From Prosthecobacter debontii (GTDB taxonomy: Bacteria > Verrucomicrobiota > Verrucomicrobiia > Verrucomicrobiales > Akkermansiaceae): a stretch of DNA of 18,280 bases. The notes below the pieces were generated by a model, which saw only the letters and a program-made list of their open reading frames with translations, made no database searches and was not told where the DNA came from. The DNA lies in contig CAMCYT010000025.1 of assembly GCA_945885485.1 (NCBI GenBank), positions 1-18,280 on the forward strand. Reading direction: 5' to 3'. Made by a program: the position numbers and the translations under genes. Numbering within the stretch: position 1 is the first letter of the stretch; every line of letters starts with the position of its first letter. This document shows positions 6,517 through 14,830 of the stretch, piece after piece.

Positions 6517-9291
6517 TTAGATTTCGAAGGCTTTAGCGAGGAGCGCTTTTTGTTCGCGGTAGTGCATGGCTTTGGAACCAGCAGCAGGACTCGAACCAGG
6601 TTTACGACCCGCAAAGAGCGGCCAGACGCCGAGGGTGGCTTCAATTTGCGGCGCGACGTAGGTCCATGCGCCCATGTTTTTCGGTTCTTCTTGGCACCAA
6701 ACGTAGCGTTCAGAGTTGGGGAACTGACCGAGAATGGCTTTGAGCATTTCACCGTGGAATGGATAGAGCTGCTCGACGCGCAAGATCGCAACATCTGTAA
6801 TGCTGTGATCGTTCCTATATGCCACGAGGTCATAGTAAACTTTCCCGGAGCAGAGCACGATGCGTTTCACTTGCTCTGGATTTTTGAACTCCATGTTGTC
6901 GGGAAGAATTTCTTGGAAACAAGTGCCCTCGAGGAAATCCTCTTCGCTTGAAATCGCCTCCGGTCTTCCGAGCAAACTTTTCGGCGTCATTAGCACCAGA
7001 GGTTTGCGGAAATTACGACGCTTCTGACGACGTAGTGCGTGGAAATATTGGGCAGGTGTGGTGAAGTTTCCAACGATGAGATTTTCCTCCGCGCAAAGCT
7101 GCAGGAAACGCTCAAGGCGTGCACTCGAGTGCTCGGGGCCCATGCCTTCGTAACCGTGTGGAAGAAGCATCACCAAATCGCTCGGTGTCTGCCATTTCGA
7201 TTCCGCAGAGGAAATGAACTGATCGATGATCACCTGCGCACCGTTCGAGAAATCTCCGAACTGAGCTTCCCACATCAGCAGCATGCTCGGGTAGGAAAGA
7301 GAGTATCCGTAATCAAATCCAAGCACGGCGAACTCCGAGAGCAAGGAGTTGTAAACGCAGAACTTCGCTTGACCCGCTGAGAGATTTTCGAGCGGGATGT
7401 ATCGTTCACGCGTCTCGTAATCATAAAACACCGCATGGCGTTGCGAGAATGTGCCGCGTCGGCAATCTTGTCCGGAAAGCCGAACAGGTGAGCCTTCTAG
7501 CAACAACGAACCAAAGGCGAGCGACTCCGCGAACGCCCAGTCAAACGGACCAGCATTCGCAAGTGCTTCGACGCGACGTGGGATAAAACGTTTTTCCAAG
7601 GTTGGATTCAGGCTGAAATTTTCCGGAACGGTGGTTAGAACTTTTCCAATATCTTGCAGCATGTCGCGACTGATTCCTGTGGCGACTGGCGCGTGCGAGT
7701 AGCTTGGCTGAATGATCGCGGTCGATCCGCTGAACACCGTGCGGTCACCGGCTTCGGAAAGCTCGACCATGGTTTTGTAGCCTTCTTCTAACTTATCCCA
7801 GATCGTTTGTTCTAAATCATCAGCCTCTTTTTGAGTTATGACACCATCAGACACAAGTTGGCGTTTGTATACTTGTCCGAACGTCTCGCGCGCGGCGATT
7901 TGTTTCGCAACCAACGGCTGGGTGAACGCAGCTTGGTCAGCTTCGTTGTGTCCTTGGCGGCGGTAGCAATACATGTCGATGACAATGTCGCGTCCAAATT
8001 TCTGGCGGAACTCCAAGGCAAACTGTGCCGCCCAGTAAAGCTCCATCGGCTCTTCGCCGTTCACGTGTAGAATCGGTGCTTCGATCATTTTCGCCACATC
8101 TGTCGCGTAAGCAGATGAACGCGCATCGGCTGGCATCGTGGTGAAACCGATCTGGTTGTTGATGATCAAATGGATCGTGCCGCCAGTCCGGTAACCTGGA
8201 AGCTGGGAAAGATTGAGAACCTCAGCAATCGAGCCCTGACCCGCGAAGGCGGCATCGCCGTGAATCAAAATTGGCAACACGCGTTTACGATCTGTCGAGA
8301 CCCCGTCATCGCCAATCACTCGCTGACGCGCCCGCGCCTTACCTTCCACCACCGCGTTCACCGCTTCAAGGTGGCTGGGGTTTGCTGCGAGACTCACGCG
8401 CACATTTCCATCCGGAAACTCACGAATACTTTCATAGCCTAAATGGTATTTCACATCGCCATCACCAGCGACCAAACCCGGCTCATAGTCGGGAGTGAAT
8501 TCATAAAGCAACGTTGTCAGAGTTTTTCTAACAAAATTTGCCAAGATATTCAACCGACCGCGGTGCGCCATTCCCATTTCGATTTCGAGGACGCCCTGCC
8601 TCGGACAATTTTCCAAAAGCGCGTTGAGCACGACCATCGCTCCTTCGCCACCTTCCAAGGAGAAACGTTTTTCGCCCAAGAATCGTTTCGCGAGGAAATT
8701 TTCAAACGACTCCGCTTCAAGCAACCAGCGCAGAGATTTCACCTTGAGGTCATTGGATTTTTCGGCACCACTTAGGCCATGACGTTCGATCCTTTCACGC
8801 ACCCAGTGACGCACGGTCGTGTTGTGGATGTGCATGAATTCGAAGCCGATCTTACCGGAATAGGTCTGTTTCAACGCAGCGACCATTTGCGTGAGCGGCA
8901 TTTTTGCACCATTCAGGAAAAACGGATTCGATGCCTCGCGAGCCATTTCCTGCTCAGTGAACTGGTATTCGTTAATCGAAAGCCGTGGGTTCACTTCTGG
9001 CGTATCGTCCAATGGGTTGATCTGCGCTTGAGTGTGACCCAGCGTCCGGTAGTTATAAACCAAACTGACCACTTTTCCATTAAACTCGATTTCCGATGCA
9101 GATAGGGCCGTGGCGGTGGCAGGCGCAGCAGATTCCCATGCTTCCTTTTTCTTCAGTTGGGCAACACCTAGTTCAAATCCTTCAAAAAACGCCGACCATG
9201 TCTGATCCACAGATTGTGGATTCTCACACCATTGTGCGTATTTTTCGTCTAATAAATCCGCATTGAGTCGTGCCGAAACCGTTGAGTTCAT
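6517..9291 (-). CDS. sucA: 2-oxoglutarate dehydrogenase E1 (thiamine diphosphate-dependent decarboxylase)
   Basis: The 924-residue protein has full E1o length (E. coli SucA is 933). E1o decarboxylates 2-oxoglutarate with thiamine diphosphate and passes the succinyl group to E2 lipoyl domains. Visible signatures are the N-terminal segment LDEKYAQWCENP...TWSAFFEGF (14-39), which in homologues binds the E2 core, MGMAHRGRLN (239-248), KYHLGYE (281-287), GDAAFAGQG (345-353), the thiamine-binding NNQIGFTT (378-385), and the C-terminal transketolase-like domain with LLPHGYEGMGPEHSSARLERF. It ends about 24 bp before sucB on the same strand. The ATG at 9289-9291 is preceded by AATCAC with no Shine-Dalgarno sequence. 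A divergent ABC ATPase gene starts 131 bp away, so a shared promoter region is likely. Confidence 0.97.
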   Translation of the reverse strand: MNSTVSARLNADLLDEKYAQWCENPQSVDQTWSAFFEGFELGVAQLKKKEAWESAAPATATALSASEIEFNGKVVSLVYNYRTLGHTQAQINPLDDTPEVNPRLSINEYQFTEQEMAREASNPFFLNGAKMPLTQMVAALKQTYSGKIGFEFMHIHNTTVRHWVRERIERHGLSGAEKSNDLKVKSLRWLLEAESFENFLAKRFLGEKRFSLEGGEGAMVVLNALLENCPRQGVLEIEMGMAHRGRLNILANFVRKTLTTLLYEFTPDYEPGLVAGDGDVKYHLGYESIREFPDGNVRVSLAANPSHLEAVNAVVEGKARARQRVIGDDGVSTDRKRVLPILIHGDAAFAGQGSIAEVLNLSQLPGYRTGGTIHLIINNQIGFTTMPADARSSAYATDVAKMIEAPILHVNGEEPMELYWAAQFALEFRQKFGRDIVIDMYCYRRQGHNEADQAAFTQPLVAKQIAARETFGQVYKRQLVSDGVITQKEADDLEQTIWDKLEEGYKTMVELSEAGDRTVFSGSTAIIQPSYSHAPVATGISRDMLQDIGKVLTTVPENFSLNPTLEKRFIPRRVEALANAGPFDWAFAESLAFGSLLLEGSPVRLSGQDCRRGTFSQRHAVFYDYETRERYIPLENLSAGQAKFCVYNSLLSEFAVLGFDYGYSLSYPSMLLMWEAQFGDFSNGAQVIIDQFISSAESKWQTPSDLVMLLPHGYEGMGPEHSSARLERFLQLCAEENLIVGNFTTPAQYFHALRRQKRRNFRKPLVLMTPKSLLGRPEAISSEEDFLEGTCFQEILPDNMEFKNPEQVKRIVLCSGKVYYDLVAYRNDHSITDVAILRVEQLYPFHGEMLKAILGQFPNSERYVWCQEEPKNMGAWTYVAPQIEATLGVWPLFAGRKPGSSPAAGSKAMHYREQKALLAKAFEI

Positions 9292-9422
9292 GTGATTAAA
9301 AATAAATGCGTGCGAGGTTGCTGAGATTCAGGCTTGCCCTCGGCGCGCAGGCATTAGTTAAAGGTCTCGCAGGCTTGCGTCAATCATTGCAGACTGAAAA
9401 TATAGCCGCAGCCCAAAATCGT
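9292..9422. promoter_or_regulatory. Divergent intergenic region, sucA and ABC ATPase
   Basis: These 131 bases separate two divergent genes and should hold the promoters of both. A TATAGC at 9401-9406 and a TTGCGT at 9375-9380 are 20 bp apart, too far for a standard sigma-70 promoter. The plus frame is open back to an ATG at 9306, but the encoded sequence does not look like part of an ABC ATPase. No strong operator is visible. Confidence 0.4.
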
Positions 9423-10355
9423 ATGATCGAAGTCTCAAACCTCTCCAAACGCTACGGACGTCACCTTGCCGTCCGCGATATCTCTTTTTCCGTATCTAAA
9501 GGAGAAATCGTAGGTTTCCTAGGCCCTAACGGTGCAGGAAAAACCACTACTTTACGGATGCTGACAGGCTTTTTACCGCCTTCCAGCGGGACCGCGACCA
9601 TCGCGGGGTTTGACATCTTCCGTGACTCCATCGAAGCCCGTAAACGTATAGGCTACATGCCCGAAAACGTCCCGCTCTATGACGATATGCGGGTCCGAGA
9701 ATACCTTTCTTTCCGCGCTCAGCTTAAAGGACTTAAGGGCAGCGACGCCCGCCGCCAGGTTACCGATGTCATCGATACCTGCGGGCTCGAAAGCGTCCGC
9801 CGGAAAATGATCAAAACCCTCTCCAAAGGATACCGCCAACGGGTCGGTTTAGCCGATGCCCTCGTCCACCAACCCGAGCTACTCATCCTCGACGAGCCCA
9901 CCAACGGCCTAGATCCGGTCCAAATCCGCCAGATCCGCGAGTTGATCAAACGCCTCGCCCTGAACCACACGGTTCTTATTTCCACCCATATACTCTCGGA
10001 AGTAGAAATGATCGCGGATCGGGTCATCATCATTGATAACGGCCAGATCAAAGCGGCTGACACTCCGCAAAACCTCATCAACGAGATGCGCACCGCCGGC
10101 CGAGTGCATACCGAAATCCAAGCTCCTTTCGAAGAAGCAAGCAGCGCCCTTGCCAGAATCAACAGCGTAAAAAAAGTTACTTCGGAGCTACTCGAAGACA
10201 ACTGGATCCGTTTCACCCTCTGGTCAGACTCCGGAACCGACACCCGCCAATGCATCCACAAGCTTTGCATGGAAAACAAATGGCAGCTGCGCTCCCTGGT
10301 CCGTCACGAAGCCAAACTCGAGGACGTGTTTGTAGAGCTGACGCGGAAAGATTGA
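9423..10355 (+). CDS. ABC transporter ATP-binding protein, GldA/CcmA-like, without adjacent permease
   Basis: From ATG 9423 the protein has 310 residues and begins MIEVSNLSKRYGRHLAVRDI, the normal start of an ABC-2-type ATPase; an upstream in-frame ATG at 9306 would add 39 atypical residues. Walker A is GPNGAGKT (34-41), the signature LSKGYRQRVGLADALVHQ, Walker B LLILDEPTNGLDP, and the switch histidine ISTHILSEVE. The C-terminal 80 residues end in LEDVFVELTRKD, the accessory domain found in ATPases that pair with ABC-2 permeases (GldA, NatA, CcmA types). Such ATPases are usually followed by a permease gene. Here a 151-bp inverted-repeat element and a secreted hydrolase follow, so the partner is elsewhere or lost. 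The exported substrate is unknown. Confidence 0.9.
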   Translation: MIEVSNLSKRYGRHLAVRDISFSVSKGEIVGFLGPNGAGKTTTLRMLTGFLPPSSGTATIAGFDIFRDSIEARKRIGYMPENVPLYDDMRVREYLSFRAQLKGLKGSDARRQVTDVIDTCGLESVRRKMIKTLSKGYRQRVGLADALVHQPELLILDEPTNGLDPVQIRQIRELIKRLALNHTVLISTHILSEVEMIADRVIIIDNGQIKAADTPQNLINEMRTAGRVHTEIQAPFEEASSALARINSVKKVTSELLEDNWIRFTLWSDSGTDTRQCIHKLCMENKWQLRSLVRHEAKLEDVFVELTRKD

Positions 10356-10405
10356 TCCGCCTCGACGATCAAGCTAGAGAAACAACTCAAACGAAGCAGA
10401 ATTTT

Positions 10406-10556
10406 AACCGCGAATGGACGCGAATGAACGCTAATTTTGGTGAATGTTAATGATTTTTTATAATCAGCTTCGTAGCGAAGCAATTTCGAAACGTTTTCCG
10501 CAACTGTAGATAAAGATGCGCTAAAGCTCATTTATTATTCGCGTCCATTCGCGGTT
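10406..10556. repeat. 151-bp element with perfect 20-bp inverted ends (MITE-like)
   Basis: AACCGCGAATGGACGCGAAT at 10406-10425 is matched by its exact reverse complement at 10537-10556. The interior is AT-rich with no ORF and contains a hairpin, GCTTCG (10467-10472) with CGAAGC (10476-10481). It fills most of the gap between the ABC ATPase and the SGNH hydrolase. Similar CGCGAAT-rich inverted sequences recur in many genomes, so a non-autonomous mobile element is likely. No clear target-site duplication is seen. Confidence 0.7.
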
Positions 10557-10645
10557 TTCTCTGACTAACTCGATCGCCGTGGTGAACCGCCCCAGATTCT
10601 TTTCTGGCGCTCCAAGCAACCGCTGTCTATGGATAACTCACCATT

Positions 10646-11374
10646 ATGAAAATCCGTAACATCATCCTTGCCACACTCTGTGTTATTTCCACCGCCGCCT
10701 ACGCAGAGACCGCCGCTACTCCTCTTAAAAAAGACGATCGCATCGTTTTCCTCGGCGACTCCATCACCGCAGGTGGCGTTAAACCAGGTGGCTATGTCAC
10801 CCTGATCAAAGAATCGATCGCTGCCACCCATCCAGATCTTGCAATCGAAGTCATCGGCGCCGGAGTCAGCGGCAACAAGGTTCCCAACCTCCAAGCAAGG
10901 CTTGAAAAAGACGTAATCTCCAAAAAACCGACCATCGTTTTCATCTACATCGGCATCAACGATGTTTGGCATTGGAAGAAAAATAAAGAAGGTGAGATGG
11001 CTGGCGGCACGACCACCGAGGCTTTCGAAACGGGTCTCAAAGACATCATCGCCAAAATCAACGCCGCTGGCGCGCGCGTCATTCTCTGCACCGCCACCGT
11101 CATAGGTGAGAAAACCGATGGCACCAACGAGCGCGATGCGATGTTAGAAGAATATTGCGCGATAAGCCGCAAAGTCGCCACCGATACGAAAAGCCAAATG
11201 GTCGACCTCCGCAAAGCTTTCATGGACCATCTCAAAGCTAACAACAAAGACAACCTCCCCAAAGGCATCCTCACCGGTGACAGTGTCCACCTCAATCCAG
11301 CCGGCAATCTCATGGTCGCCACAGAAATGGGTAAGGCCCTCGGTTTGAAAATCGAAGCTGCCGTAGCAAAATAA
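10646..11374 (+). CDS. Secreted SGNH/GDSL hydrolase
   Basis: The 242-residue protein begins with a Sec signal peptide (MKIRNIILATLCVISTAAYA, cleavage near residue 20). The mature part has all four SGNH blocks: block I FLGDSIT with nucleophile S39, block II GAGVSGN (G74 or G76 region), block III GINDVW (G103, N105), and block V DSVHLNP with D212 and H215. This family hydrolyses esters, often acetyl groups on polysaccharides or acyl esters; the substrate cannot be told. It should act in the periplasm. No Shine-Dalgarno sequence precedes the ATG at 10646. The stop codon is 6 bp from a REP-like hairpin. The next gene on the strand is a secreted haem dehydrogenase; the two may serve the same carbohydrate pathway, but a shared operon is not shown. 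Confidence 0.9.
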   Translation: MKIRNIILATLCVISTAAYAETAATPLKKDDRIVFLGDSITAGGVKPGGYVTLIKESIAATHPDLAIEVIGAGVSGNKVPNLQARLEKDVISKKPTIVFIYIGINDVWHWKKNKEGEMAGGTTTEAFETGLKDIIAKINAAGARVILCTATVIGEKTDGTNERDAMLEEYCAISRKVATDTKSQMVDLRKAFMDHLKANNKDNLPKGILTGDSVHLNPAGNLMVATEMGKALGLKIEAAVAK

Positions 11375-11380
11375 GATTGG

Positions 11381-11507
11381 GTAGGGTCGCCTGGCCTCAG
11401 TCGACCCATTTCAAAAATCTCAACGCACGATCCATCTAGCGGGCGTGAGATCTGGATAGGAGTCCACCGTTTTGGAATTTACGGTCATGCGGGCCGCATG
11501 ACCCTAC
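11381..11507. repeat. Inverted REP-like pair with unlike stems
   Basis: The left unit is GTAG (11381-11384) followed by GGTCGCCTG (11385-11393) and CAGTCGACC (11398-11406), a 9-bp stem with one mismatch. The right unit is inverted: GGTCATGCGG (11483-11492), CCGCATGACC (11494-11503) and CTAC (11504-11507), a perfect 10-bp stem. The right stem shares only GGTC with the other copies, yet pairing is complete. The interior around 11410-11447 resembles 15026-15063. Confidence 0.75.
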
Positions 11508-11574
11508 CTTTCATGGTCTAAATACCCAAATCCGTATTATTGCCAACCGATACTTTCAATGCGAGCTTTCTAGC

Positions 11575-14500
11575 ATGCGTAAATCCGCGATTCTTATTTC
11601 AGCTTTTCAGCTTTTTAGTTTTTCAGCATTTGCCCAAGCCGAGTCCTTCCCCGCCGCCAACGGCTTGGAGCGCTCGCTTGTCGCTAAAGAACCGATGATC
11701 AAAAACGCCGTTTCCGTTTCCGTCGATGTGGACGGAGCGATCTACGTTACCGAATCTGCACGCCGCAAAGTGGGCGATCTCGATATCCGTGAATTCACCG
11801 GCTATGGCTGGGTGCCGCACGATGTGTCTTTCACCTCGGTTGATGACAAGCTCGCGTTTTTCCGCAAGCAACTCGACGGCAAAAACCAGTTTCCAAAAGC
11901 CTCGCTGAAAGATTTTAATAAGGATGGAAAAATCGACAGCAAGGATCTAACCGTTGCCACCGAGAAAATAATCCAACTCGTCGATACCAACGGTGATGGC
12001 GTAGCGGATAAATCAACGGTCTTTGCGGAAAATTTTAACACCGAAGTCACCGGCATCGCGGCCAGCGTGCTTGCGTGGCGGGGCGATGTTTACGCAACCA
12101 TCGCTCCAGATCTTTGGAAACTCCGGGATGAGAATAGCGACGGCAAAGCCGACAAGCGCGAGTCGCTCGCACACGGCTTCGGTCTGCACATCGCCTACGC
12201 CGGACACGACATGCATGGTCTCATTCTCGGGCCCGACGGTCGGATCTATTGGACGATTGGCGACAAGGGAACCAACGTCACATCCAAAGAAGGAAAAAAA
12301 TTCTTCGCACCGCACGAAGGTTCGTTACTCCGCTGCTATCCGGATGGTTCGGGATTCGAAATTGTCGCCCGCGGCCTCCGCAATCCGCAAGAAATCGCCT
12401 TCGATAAATACGGAAATCTGTTTTCCGTCGATAACGACTCGGATCAAAAAGGCGAACGCGAGCGTTTCCTCCACATCACCGAAGGATCGGATACGGGTTG
12501 GAGAAATTACTATCAATACCGCGGCTCCGCTTACAACCCGTGGATGGCCGAAAGCATTTGGGAGCCTACTGGAAAGTTCCAACCCGCCTACATCACTCCA
12601 ACCAATTTGAATTACTCCGATGGCCCAGCAGGGTTTGCCTACAACCCCGGCACCGCTCTCAACTCGAAATACGAAGACGCATTCTTCATGAGCGAGTTCC
12701 CCAAAGGAAACGTCAGCTCATTCAAGGTAAAACCTAAAGGCGCCACGTTTGAAATGACCGATGAACACATCGTTTACTCCGGCCCGATGAGCGTTGGAAT
12801 CAACTTCGGTCCCGATGGTGCACTCTACGCAGCCGACTGGGCTGGCGGTTATCCGATGAACGACAAAGGATCCGTCTGGAAACTCGACGATCCAACCATC
12901 GCCGGCACAGACATCCGCAAAGAGGTCGCTAAATTTCTCAAAGAAGGACCCGGCAAAGTTTCTACGGCAGATCTAGTAACTCGGCTTTCTCACAAAGACA
13001 TGCGCATCCGCCTTGACGCGCAGTGGGAGCTAGCGAAACGAAAAGCTAAAGCTGAACTTATCGCTACTGCGTCCTCAGAAAAATCCGATCAGATGGCAAT
13101 CATTCACTCACTATGGGCGCTGGCTCAGATGAAAGAATACGATTCGCAAGTTCTTGAAAAAATTTCACATAGCAAAGACCCGGAACTCCGCTCCCAAGCG
13201 CTTCGCTACGCATCCGAAGTAGGAGTCGTTAGCATCAATAATTTGAATGATCTAATCCATGACGATAACCCACGTGTTCGATACTTCGCTGCGATGTTAG
13301 TCTGGAAATCTTCTCTCGTATCGAAAAGTTGTTTCCCAGCACAAACTTGCGAAGCCATCATCGATATGATCGCACAAAATGACAATCGAGACGCATATCT
13401 CAGACATGCAGGTGTGATGGCCATGACGACTTTTGATCCCATCTATCTACAAAAAGCCTTATCTCACACATCCCCCGCTGTCCGCCTCGCTGCTGCTGTT
13501 GCATTCCGCCGTTTGAATTCTCCTCTCGCTGCCGGTTTACTCAAAGATGAAAACCCAGAGGTCGTCGCCGAAGCCGCACGCGCCATCCACGACGATCCAG
13601 CCATCGAAGCCGCTTACCCCGCACTTGCCGCTTTGCTAAAAGAAAAACCCAACGCAACTCCTCCCGCTATCCGCCGCGCCATCGCCGCGAACCGCCACAT
13701 CGGAACCGCAACCGCTGCACAAAATCTAACCGATTTTTCAATGCGTCAAGAAACCGCCGCAGACCTCAGAGTCGCCGCACTTGAGGCTCTTACTTCATGG
13801 GACACTGCCTTCAATACCGATCCCGTGGACGGTCGCCACAACCCCTACCCAGCTGCCGATAAAGCCATCGCAAGCCGTGCGTTTGCTGACGCAGCGAAAA
13901 TTCTACAAAACAATTCTGATAAGACCATCTCCACCGCAGCTGCTGTCGCCGCAAAACAACTCGGCATCGTCGCCAACGCAGCGGATCTTGAAAAAGAATT
14001 ACTCAATCCAAAAGCCGATCCAGTAGTTAGAATCCAGGCTCTCGATGCACTAAAAACCTCAAACCCAAATACGTTTAAGAAACTCCTGCCAAACCTGCTC
14101 GAAGATAGTTCATCGTATCAACTTCGCATCCATGCCGCCGCCCTTCTGGCAGATAAAGACCCGCAAAAAGTGATCGATTACACAGCGGGGGCAATCATGA
14201 AATCCGAGCAAATTGAAGAGCAGCAACAAGCGGTTTTATTACTGGGAAAAATCAACACACCAGCAGCAAAAGAACTGCTGAAAAACTACGCAGAGAAATT
14301 CAGTAATCCTCCAAATAACCGCCCATCCCTCTACCTTGAATTCAGCCAAGTCCTTCCCGACTTCGCAAAGAAACTTGCACCTTACTCCGTTTCTTTAGTA
14401 GGTGGCGATCCCGTGGTTGGCGAAAAAGTTTTCAACCAACACCTCGCAGCGCAATGCATCGCGTGCCACCGCATCGGCGATAAAGGCAGTGAAGTCGGAC

Positions 14501-14808
14501 CACCACTGACCCATATCGGCAAAAAAGGCCGCGAATACATTTTCGAATCCCTCGTCGCCCCCCAAGCGAAAATCGCGCCAGGCTACGGCATGATGTCGAT
14601 CACTACCAAGTCCGGTTCATCCATCGCAGGTGCTCTCAAAGTGGAAAACGAAACTTCCCTTACGTTGATTCTGCCCGACAAAACCGAAACCACCGTCAAA
14701 GTTTCCGACATCGCAAGCCGCACCAAACCCATCTCCACCATGCCGCCAATGGGCAACATCCTCTCCCCCAACGAACTCCGCGACCTCATCGCGTATCTAG
14801 CAAGGTAG
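11575..14808 (+). CDS. PVC-type secreted dehydrogenase with HEAT repeats and C-terminal haem c domain
   Basis: The 1077-residue protein has a signal peptide (cleavage near AQA22). Residues about 25-445 form a sugar dehydrogenase-like beta-propeller of the Pirellula/Verrucomicrobium N-terminal family, with motifs such as HDMHGLILGPDGRIYWTIGD and GLRNPQEIAFDKYGNLFSVDND. Three calcium-loop-like segments, DFNKDGKID (113-121), DTNGDGVAD (137-145) and DENSDGKAD (185-193), punctuate it. Residues about 450-920 are HEAT-like helical repeats. The C-terminus has a haem c site C961-x-x-C964-H965 and a possible axial methionine in MPPMGN. It likely oxidises a sugar or alcohol in the periplasm and passes electrons to the respiratory chain; the substrate is unknown. 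No Shine-Dalgarno sequence precedes the ATG. The TAG stop is part of the GTAG foot of the REP-like hairpin at 14805. Confidence 0.93.
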   Translation: MRKSAILISAFQLFSFSAFAQAESFPAANGLERSLVAKEPMIKNAVSVSVDVDGAIYVTESARRKVGDLDIREFTGYGWVPHDVSFTSVDDKLAFFRKQLDGKNQFPKASLKDFNKDGKIDSKDLTVATEKIIQLVDTNGDGVADKSTVFAENFNTEVTGIAASVLAWRGDVYATIAPDLWKLRDENSDGKADKRESLAHGFGLHIAYAGHDMHGLILGPDGRIYWTIGDKGTNVTSKEGKKFFAPHEGSLLRCYPDGSGFEIVARGLRNPQEIAFDKYGNLFSVDNDSDQKGERERFLHITEGSDTGWRNYYQYRGSAYNPWMAESIWEPTGKFQPAYITPTNLNYSDGPAGFAYNPGTALNSKYEDAFFMSEFPKGNVSSFKVKPKGATFEMTDEHIVYSGPMSVGINFGPDGALYAADWAGGYPMNDKGSVWKLDDPTIAGTDIRKEVAKFLKEGPGKVSTADLVTRLSHKDMRIRLDAQWELAKRKAKAELIATASSEKSDQMAIIHSLWALAQMKEYDSQVLEKISHSKDPELRSQALRYASEVGVVSINNLNDLIHDDNPRVRYFAAMLVWKSSLVSKSCFPAQTCEAIIDMIAQNDNRDAYLRHAGVMAMTTFDPIYLQKALSHTSPAVRLAAAVAFRRLNSPLAAGLLKDENPEVVAEAARAIHDDPAIEAAYPALAALLKEKPNATPPAIRRAIAANRHIGTATAAQNLTDFSMRQETAADLRVAALEALTSWDTAFNTDPVDGRHNPYPAADKAIASRAFADAAKILQNNSDKTISTAAAVAAKQLGIVANAADLEKELLNPKADPVVRIQALDALKTSNPNTFKKLLPNLLEDSSSYQLRIHAAALLADKDPQKVIDYTAGAIMKSEQIEEQQQAVLLLGKINTPAAKELLKNYAEKFSNPPNNRPSLYLEFSQVLPDFAKKLAPYSVSLVGGDPVVGEKVFNQHLAAQCIACHRIGDKGSEVGPPLTHIGKKGREYIFESLVAPQAKIAPGYGMMSITTKSGSSIAGALKVENETSLTLILPDKTETTVKVSDIASRTKPISTMPPMGNILSPNELRDLIAYLAR

Positions 14809-14830
14809 GGTCGACACGCCGCTGTCGACC
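14805..14830. repeat. REP-like hairpin overlapping a stop codon
   Basis: GTAG at 14805-14808 is followed by GGTCGACA (14809-14816) and TGTCGACC (14823-14830). Bases 14806-14808 are the stop codon of the dehydrogenase gene. The 30 bases from 14804 are identical to 3065-3094, and the next 30 are similar. A decayed inverted partner may lie near 15004-15022 (ACACGCCGTTGACGACCCTG). Confidence 0.75.

Noticed and set aside
6505..9105. Several long plus-strand open frames across sucA
   Set aside because: They are antisense shadows of a strongly coding E1 gene and have no protein-family features.
9375..9406. Sigma-70 promoter TTGCGT / TATAGC for the ABC ATPase
   Set aside because: The 20-bp spacing is too long and neither box matches well.
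9306..9422. 39-residue N-terminal extension of the ABC ATPase from ATG 9306
   Set aside because: The encoded residues do not resemble an ABC ATPase start, and the protein from ATG 9423 begins with the normal MIEVSNLSKRYG.
10565..10972. 135-residue minus-strand frame upstream of and inside the SGNH hydrolase
   Set aside because: It overlaps the well-supported hydrolase in antisense and has an implausible composition.
11687..12153. EF-hand calcium loops in the dehydrogenase as a new feature
   Set aside because: DxNxDGxxD segments are a usual part of this PVC dehydrogenase family rather than a novelty.
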